A stretch of DNA of 6,272 nt from Candidatus Saccharimonadota bacterium (GTDB lineage Bacteria > Patescibacteriota > Saccharimonadia > Saccharimonadales > Saccharimonadaceae). How positions within the stretch are numbered: position 1 is the first letter of the stretch; each line of letters starts with the position of its first letter. This document shows, one piece after another, positions 4,589 to 6,272 of the stretch. Under the pieces are notes generated by a model that saw only the letters and a list, made by a program, of their open reading frames with translations, made no database searches and was not told the DNA's origin. The stretch is taken from NCBI GenBank assembly GCA_017515925.1, contig JAFWEB010000032.1:1-6272 (forward strand), written 5' to 3'. Both the position numbers and the translations under genes were made by a program.

Positions 4589-5536
4589 TTAAAGCTTTAT
4601 ATCTGGAATTATAGCATAAAATTCCGATGGGAGTGGAGCTTCAAAGGTTTTTCTTTCTCCTGTTTCTGGGCCAGGGATAGTTATTTCCAGCTCTTTAGCA
4701 TGCAAGAATAAACGAGGTGCAGCTTTGTCTTTGGCATCATCACCATAGACTTTGTCGCCCAAGATTGGGCAGCCGATATATTTAAGATGCACTCGGAGCT
4801 GATGTGTGCGACCAGTAAATGGCTTTAGCTCAATCAAAGATAATTCTTGGCCGTCTTTTTCGCCAGTCCATTTGACGGTATATTCTGTCTGTGATGGCTT
4901 GCCGTTTGGCGCAACTTGGAAAGTGGTAGGGCGCTTGAGATTGCGCTCGATTGGTAAGTCAATTAGTGCATGATCTAATTTTGGTTTGCCGTGGACAATT
5001 GCATAGTAAATCTTGTGGGCTTTTCGGTCTTGGAACTGTTTGCGTAACATGGTTTGAGCGGCTTCATTTTTGGCTAAAATTACCACGCCGGAAGTATCTC
5101 GATCTAGACGATGGACTAATAGTCCATAATCTTCTAAGGTTGCTTCTTCGGTATACTCGCCTTTTGCCATGGATAAGAGACCTGCAGGTTTATTAATTAC
5201 CAAGACATTGTCATCTTGGTAAATAATAGACTCGCGGATATCTGGTGGAGTTTCACGAATCGGAATATCACATTTGATATCTGGCTTATATTCCACTAAT
5301 TTGCCGTCCTTTTCGGTACTTAGTAAAATACTATAGTTTGGTTTTTTGATAACTTTTCCATCAACTGTAACATAGCCAGATTTGATGAAATTTTGTAAAG
5401 TTGAGCGATTGTAATCAGGAAAAAGCTCGGCCAGATAAAGATCTAACCGAGCCCTAGTTTCTTTTCTATCTCTATCCTGAAGCACGACATCACCGTTGAT
5501 GACGCGAGATAATTCAGGTTTAGAGAATTTTTTCAT
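4589..5536 (-). CDS. RluA-family 23S rRNA pseudouridine synthase (RluD-like)
   Basis: This 315-aa enzyme converts uridine to pseudouridine in structured RNA, most likely 23S rRNA. An S4 RNA-binding domain occupies about residues 28-75, with FIKSGYVTVDGKVIKKP as its core. The catalytic domain follows: motif I VLVINKPAGLLS (111-122), motif II VHRLDRDTSG (141-150) with catalytic Asp145, and motif III PFTGRTHQLRVHL (239-251), then GDKVYG (260-265). The S4 plus RluA architecture matches RluD/RluC rather than RluA itself, but the exact target cannot be assigned. Motifs I and II are only about 25 residues apart, closer than in E. coli RluD. The gene starts two bases after the stop codon of the upstream one-TM gene and ends three bases before the delta'-like gene, so all three are surely cotranscribed. 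Confidence 0.93.
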   Translation of the reverse strand: MKKFSKPELSRVINGDVVLQDRDRKETRARLDLYLAELFPDYNRSTLQNFIKSGYVTVDGKVIKKPNYSILLSTEKDGKLVEYKPDIKCDIPIRETPPDIRESIIYQDDNVLVINKPAGLLSMAKGEYTEEATLEDYGLLVHRLDRDTSGVVILAKNEAAQTMLRKQFQDRKAHKIYYAIVHGKPKLDHALIDLPIERNLKRPTTFQVAPNGKPSQTEYTVKWTGEKDGQELSLIELKPFTGRTHQLRVHLKYIGCPILGDKVYGDDAKDKAAPRLFLHAKELEITIPGPETGERKTFEAPLPSEFYAIIPDIKL

Positions 5537-5538
5537 TA

Positions 5539-5994
5539 TTATTTCTTCTGGAAGACCATGTCGCTGCCATCAGCTGTGATGGTGACTTTGTTGTCTTTGT
5601 ATGTATAGTCTACTTCTTCGCCAGAAGATTTGGATTTAATCTTCTTGTCGGTGAACTCGACTTCTTCTTCGTTATCGCTTTCGCCGGTCATGTTCAATTT
5701 ACCGGTTTTGTCATTGTTGACTTTGAGGCTTGGAGAAACGCCGAAGGCCTTCATTAGGCTGAGCATAGATGACTGGCTTTCACCATCTTTGACTACATCT
5801 ACTAGTTCGTAATCACCTGCTGGTGGAACTTTTGCGCCAAATACGCCGCAAAGGCCGAGAATGATAAATGTAGCTACTGCTACTACAGCAACGCCGATGA
5901 TGGTAAATAGAGCGATTTTACTACCCTTGTTACACTCCTTGTCGTCGCGTTTTGTTTCAGCTTTTTTAGTTTCTTTAGCTTTCTTTTCAGCCAT
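5539..5994 (-). CDS. One-TM protein of unknown function, first gene of the operon
   Basis: I do not recognise this 151-aa protein as a named family. The N-terminal 25 residues are strongly charged, mainly Lys, Glu and Asp. A single hydrophobic helix lies at about 26-50, and an approximately 100-residue C-terminal domain follows. The lysine-rich N-terminus suggests that the tail faces outside. The tail alternates short charged and hydrophobic strands (TGKLNMTG, EVEFTDKKIK, VDYTYKDNKVTIT, DMVFQKK), which looks like a small beta-rich domain. Similar DGS-MVF endings occur in many uncharacterised Gram-positive and CPR surface proteins, but this is impression only. The N-terminus is not a cleavable lipoprotein signal because no lipobox is placed correctly. 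AAAGGAT seven or so bases before the ATG is a good ribosome-binding site. An extended -10 promoter lies just upstream. Confidence 0.8.
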   Translation of the reverse strand: MAEKKAKETKKAETKRDDKECNKGSKIALFTIIGVAVVAVATFIILGLCGVFGAKVPPAGDYELVDVVKDGESQSSMLSLMKAFGVSPSLKVNNDKTGKLNMTGESDNEEEVEFTDKKIKSKSSGEEVDYTYKDNKVTITADGSDMVFQKK

Positions 5995-6022
5995 TGAAAA
6001 ATCCTTTCGGTTACTTTTCTTT

Positions 6023-6031
6023 ATTATAACA
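6023..6031 (-). promoter_or_regulatory. Extended -10 promoter of the four-gene operon
   Basis: TGTTATAAT on the minus strand is a perfect -10 with the TG extension, and no good -35 is seen at 16-18 bp. The expected start near 6016 gives a leader of about 22 nt that contains the AAGGAT ribosome-binding site (complement at 6001-6006). It should drive the one-TM, RluA-family, delta'-like and TPR genes. Confidence 0.7.
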
Positions 6032-6039
6032 TATAACTT

Positions 6040-6070
6040 TTGAAATTATTTTAGATTTTTATGATAAAAT
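6040..6070 (+). promoter_or_regulatory. Promoter of the tRNA-Ala/trpS-like unit
   Basis: TGATAAAAT (6062-6070) is an extended -10 on the plus strand. TTGAAA (6040-6045) may act as -35, at 17 or 19 bp depending on the exact -10 register. The predicted start near 6077 leaves about 80 nt of structured leader before tRNA-Ala. It is divergent from the operon promoter, with the two -10 boxes about 30 bp apart. Confidence 0.55.
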
Positions 6071-6087
6071 GTAGATATTGGGGCATT

Positions 6088-6100
6088 GCGCGCTTCGCGC
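6088..6100. repeat. GC hairpin with GCGAAGC core in the tRNA-Ala leader
   Basis: GCGCG, loop CTT and CGCGC form a perfect short palindrome. The minus strand contains the core GCGAAGC, also found at 2649-2655 (minus) and 2807-2813 (plus). It lies inside the predicted transcript leader, bracketed by GGGG (6080-6083) and CCCC (6106-6109), which can extend the fold. Confidence 0.7.
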
Positions 6101-6117
6101 TTTCACCCCGGCGTTCC

Positions 6118-6150
6118 TTGAAAGAATAATTGCAAGCAATTTTCTTTCAA
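6118..6150. repeat. 14-bp inverted repeat upstream of tRNA-Ala
   Basis: The arms 6118-6132 and 6137-6150 pair over 14 bp with one bulged T around loop CAAG. On the plus strand no T-run follows, so it does not look like a terminator for the leader. It ends eight bases before the tRNA and may help present the tRNA 5' end for processing or shape the leader. Confidence 0.75.
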
Positions 6151-6157
6151 CTCACTT

Positions 6158-6233
6158 GGGGTGTTAGCTCATTTGGTAGAGCGCTTCCATGGCATGGAAG
6201 AGGTGAGGAGTTCGAGCCTCCTACACTCCACCA
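6158..6233 (+). tRNA. tRNA-Ala(GGC)
   Basis: The acceptor GGGGTGT (6158-6164) pairs with ACACTCC (6223-6229), and the only wobble is G3:U70, the known identity element for alanyl-tRNA synthetase. The anticodon stem CTTCC/GGAAG holds anticodon GGC, which reads GCC (and GCU). The discriminator is A6230 and CCA is encoded at 6231-6233. It lies 13 bases before the next gene with no terminator between, so it probably heads a mixed tRNA-mRNA transcript. Confidence 0.97.
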
Positions 6234-6246
6234 TTTAAGGATAATT

Positions 6247-6272
6247 ATGAAAACAATTTTAACTGGAATTCG
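6247..6272 (+). CDS. trpS: Start of a probable tryptophanyl-tRNA synthetase gene (cut by window end)
   Basis: Only eight complete codons are visible, giving MKTILTGI, plus CG of a ninth codon that must be arginine. This matches the usual N-terminus of bacterial tryptophanyl-tRNA synthetase, where a short start leads into LTGI(R/Q)PTG just before the class I HIGH-like motif. The ribosome-binding site AAGGA (6237-6241) lies five bases before the ATG. The gene follows tRNA-Ala closely and would be freed from it by tRNA 3' processing. The assignment rests on a very short stretch and is tentative. Confidence 0.5.

Noticed and set aside
6077..6157. T-box riboswitch ahead of the trpS-like gene
   Set aside because: There is no T-box consensus, no specifier-loop stem and no terminator/antiterminator pair. 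A tRNA gene, not a leader terminator, precedes the coding region.
1..6272. UGA recoding as in Gracilibacteria/Absconditabacteria
   Set aside because: All genes stay open with standard stops (TAA and one TAG) and no reading frame needs read-through of TGA. No gene in the window ends in TGA, so the point is not fully tested.

Overview
The window is an AT-rich, tightly packed bacterial chromosome segment that uses the standard genetic code. It holds six complete genes, the first codons of a seventh, and four tRNA genes with encoded CCA ends. The compact style suggests a small-genome bacterium: a delta'-like clamp-loader subunit of only 225 aa, a RluA-family enzyme with a shortened segment between its first conserved motifs, gaps of 2-10 nt between operon genes, and starts that look leaderless. 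A Patescibacteria/CPR lineage such as Saccharibacteria fits best, but no marker gene here settles it. Absence of in-frame TGA codons argues against the UGA-glycine groups.

Left part (1-2610). tRNA-Thr(GGU) on the plus strand faces an ADP-ribosylglycohydrolase gene on the minus strand. That gene's TATAAT box lies six bases before its ATG, so its mRNA is probably leaderless. Next comes a self-contained minus-strand unit for a seven-TM HD-GYP protein, a probable cyclic-di-GMP phosphodiesterase. It has a near-consensus promoter, a strong Shine-Dalgarno (which moves the start to 2507) and an 11-bp hairpin terminator.

Middle (2611-3108). About 260 bases without a protein gene are crowded with inverted repeats. 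A 7-bp outer stem encloses three hairpins (2626-2752), and beside it lies a roughly 105-bp imperfect inverted repeat (2768-2872) whose right arm contains the terminator of a minus-strand tRNA pair, tRNA-Thr(UGU) and tRNA-Tyr(GUA).

Right part (3109-6031). A minus-strand operon runs in transcription order: a one-TM protein of unknown function, a RluA-family pseudouridine synthase, a DNA polymerase III delta'-like subunit, and a membrane-anchored TPR protein with an arginine/proline-rich tail. It starts at an extended -10 promoter.

Right end (6040-6272). A divergent promoter reads through a structured leader into tRNA-Ala(GGC), which has the G3:U70 identity pair. Thirteen bases later a gene begins whose first residues resemble tryptophanyl-tRNA synthetase.

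No CRISPR array, transposase or known defence cassette is visible. The most unusual material is the palindrome-rich DNA beside the tRNAs, where the mini-hairpin core GCGAAGC occurs three times, and the recurring TATAAT-N6-ATG layout, which at the HD-GYP promoter would create a 36-codon overlapping leaderless ORF.
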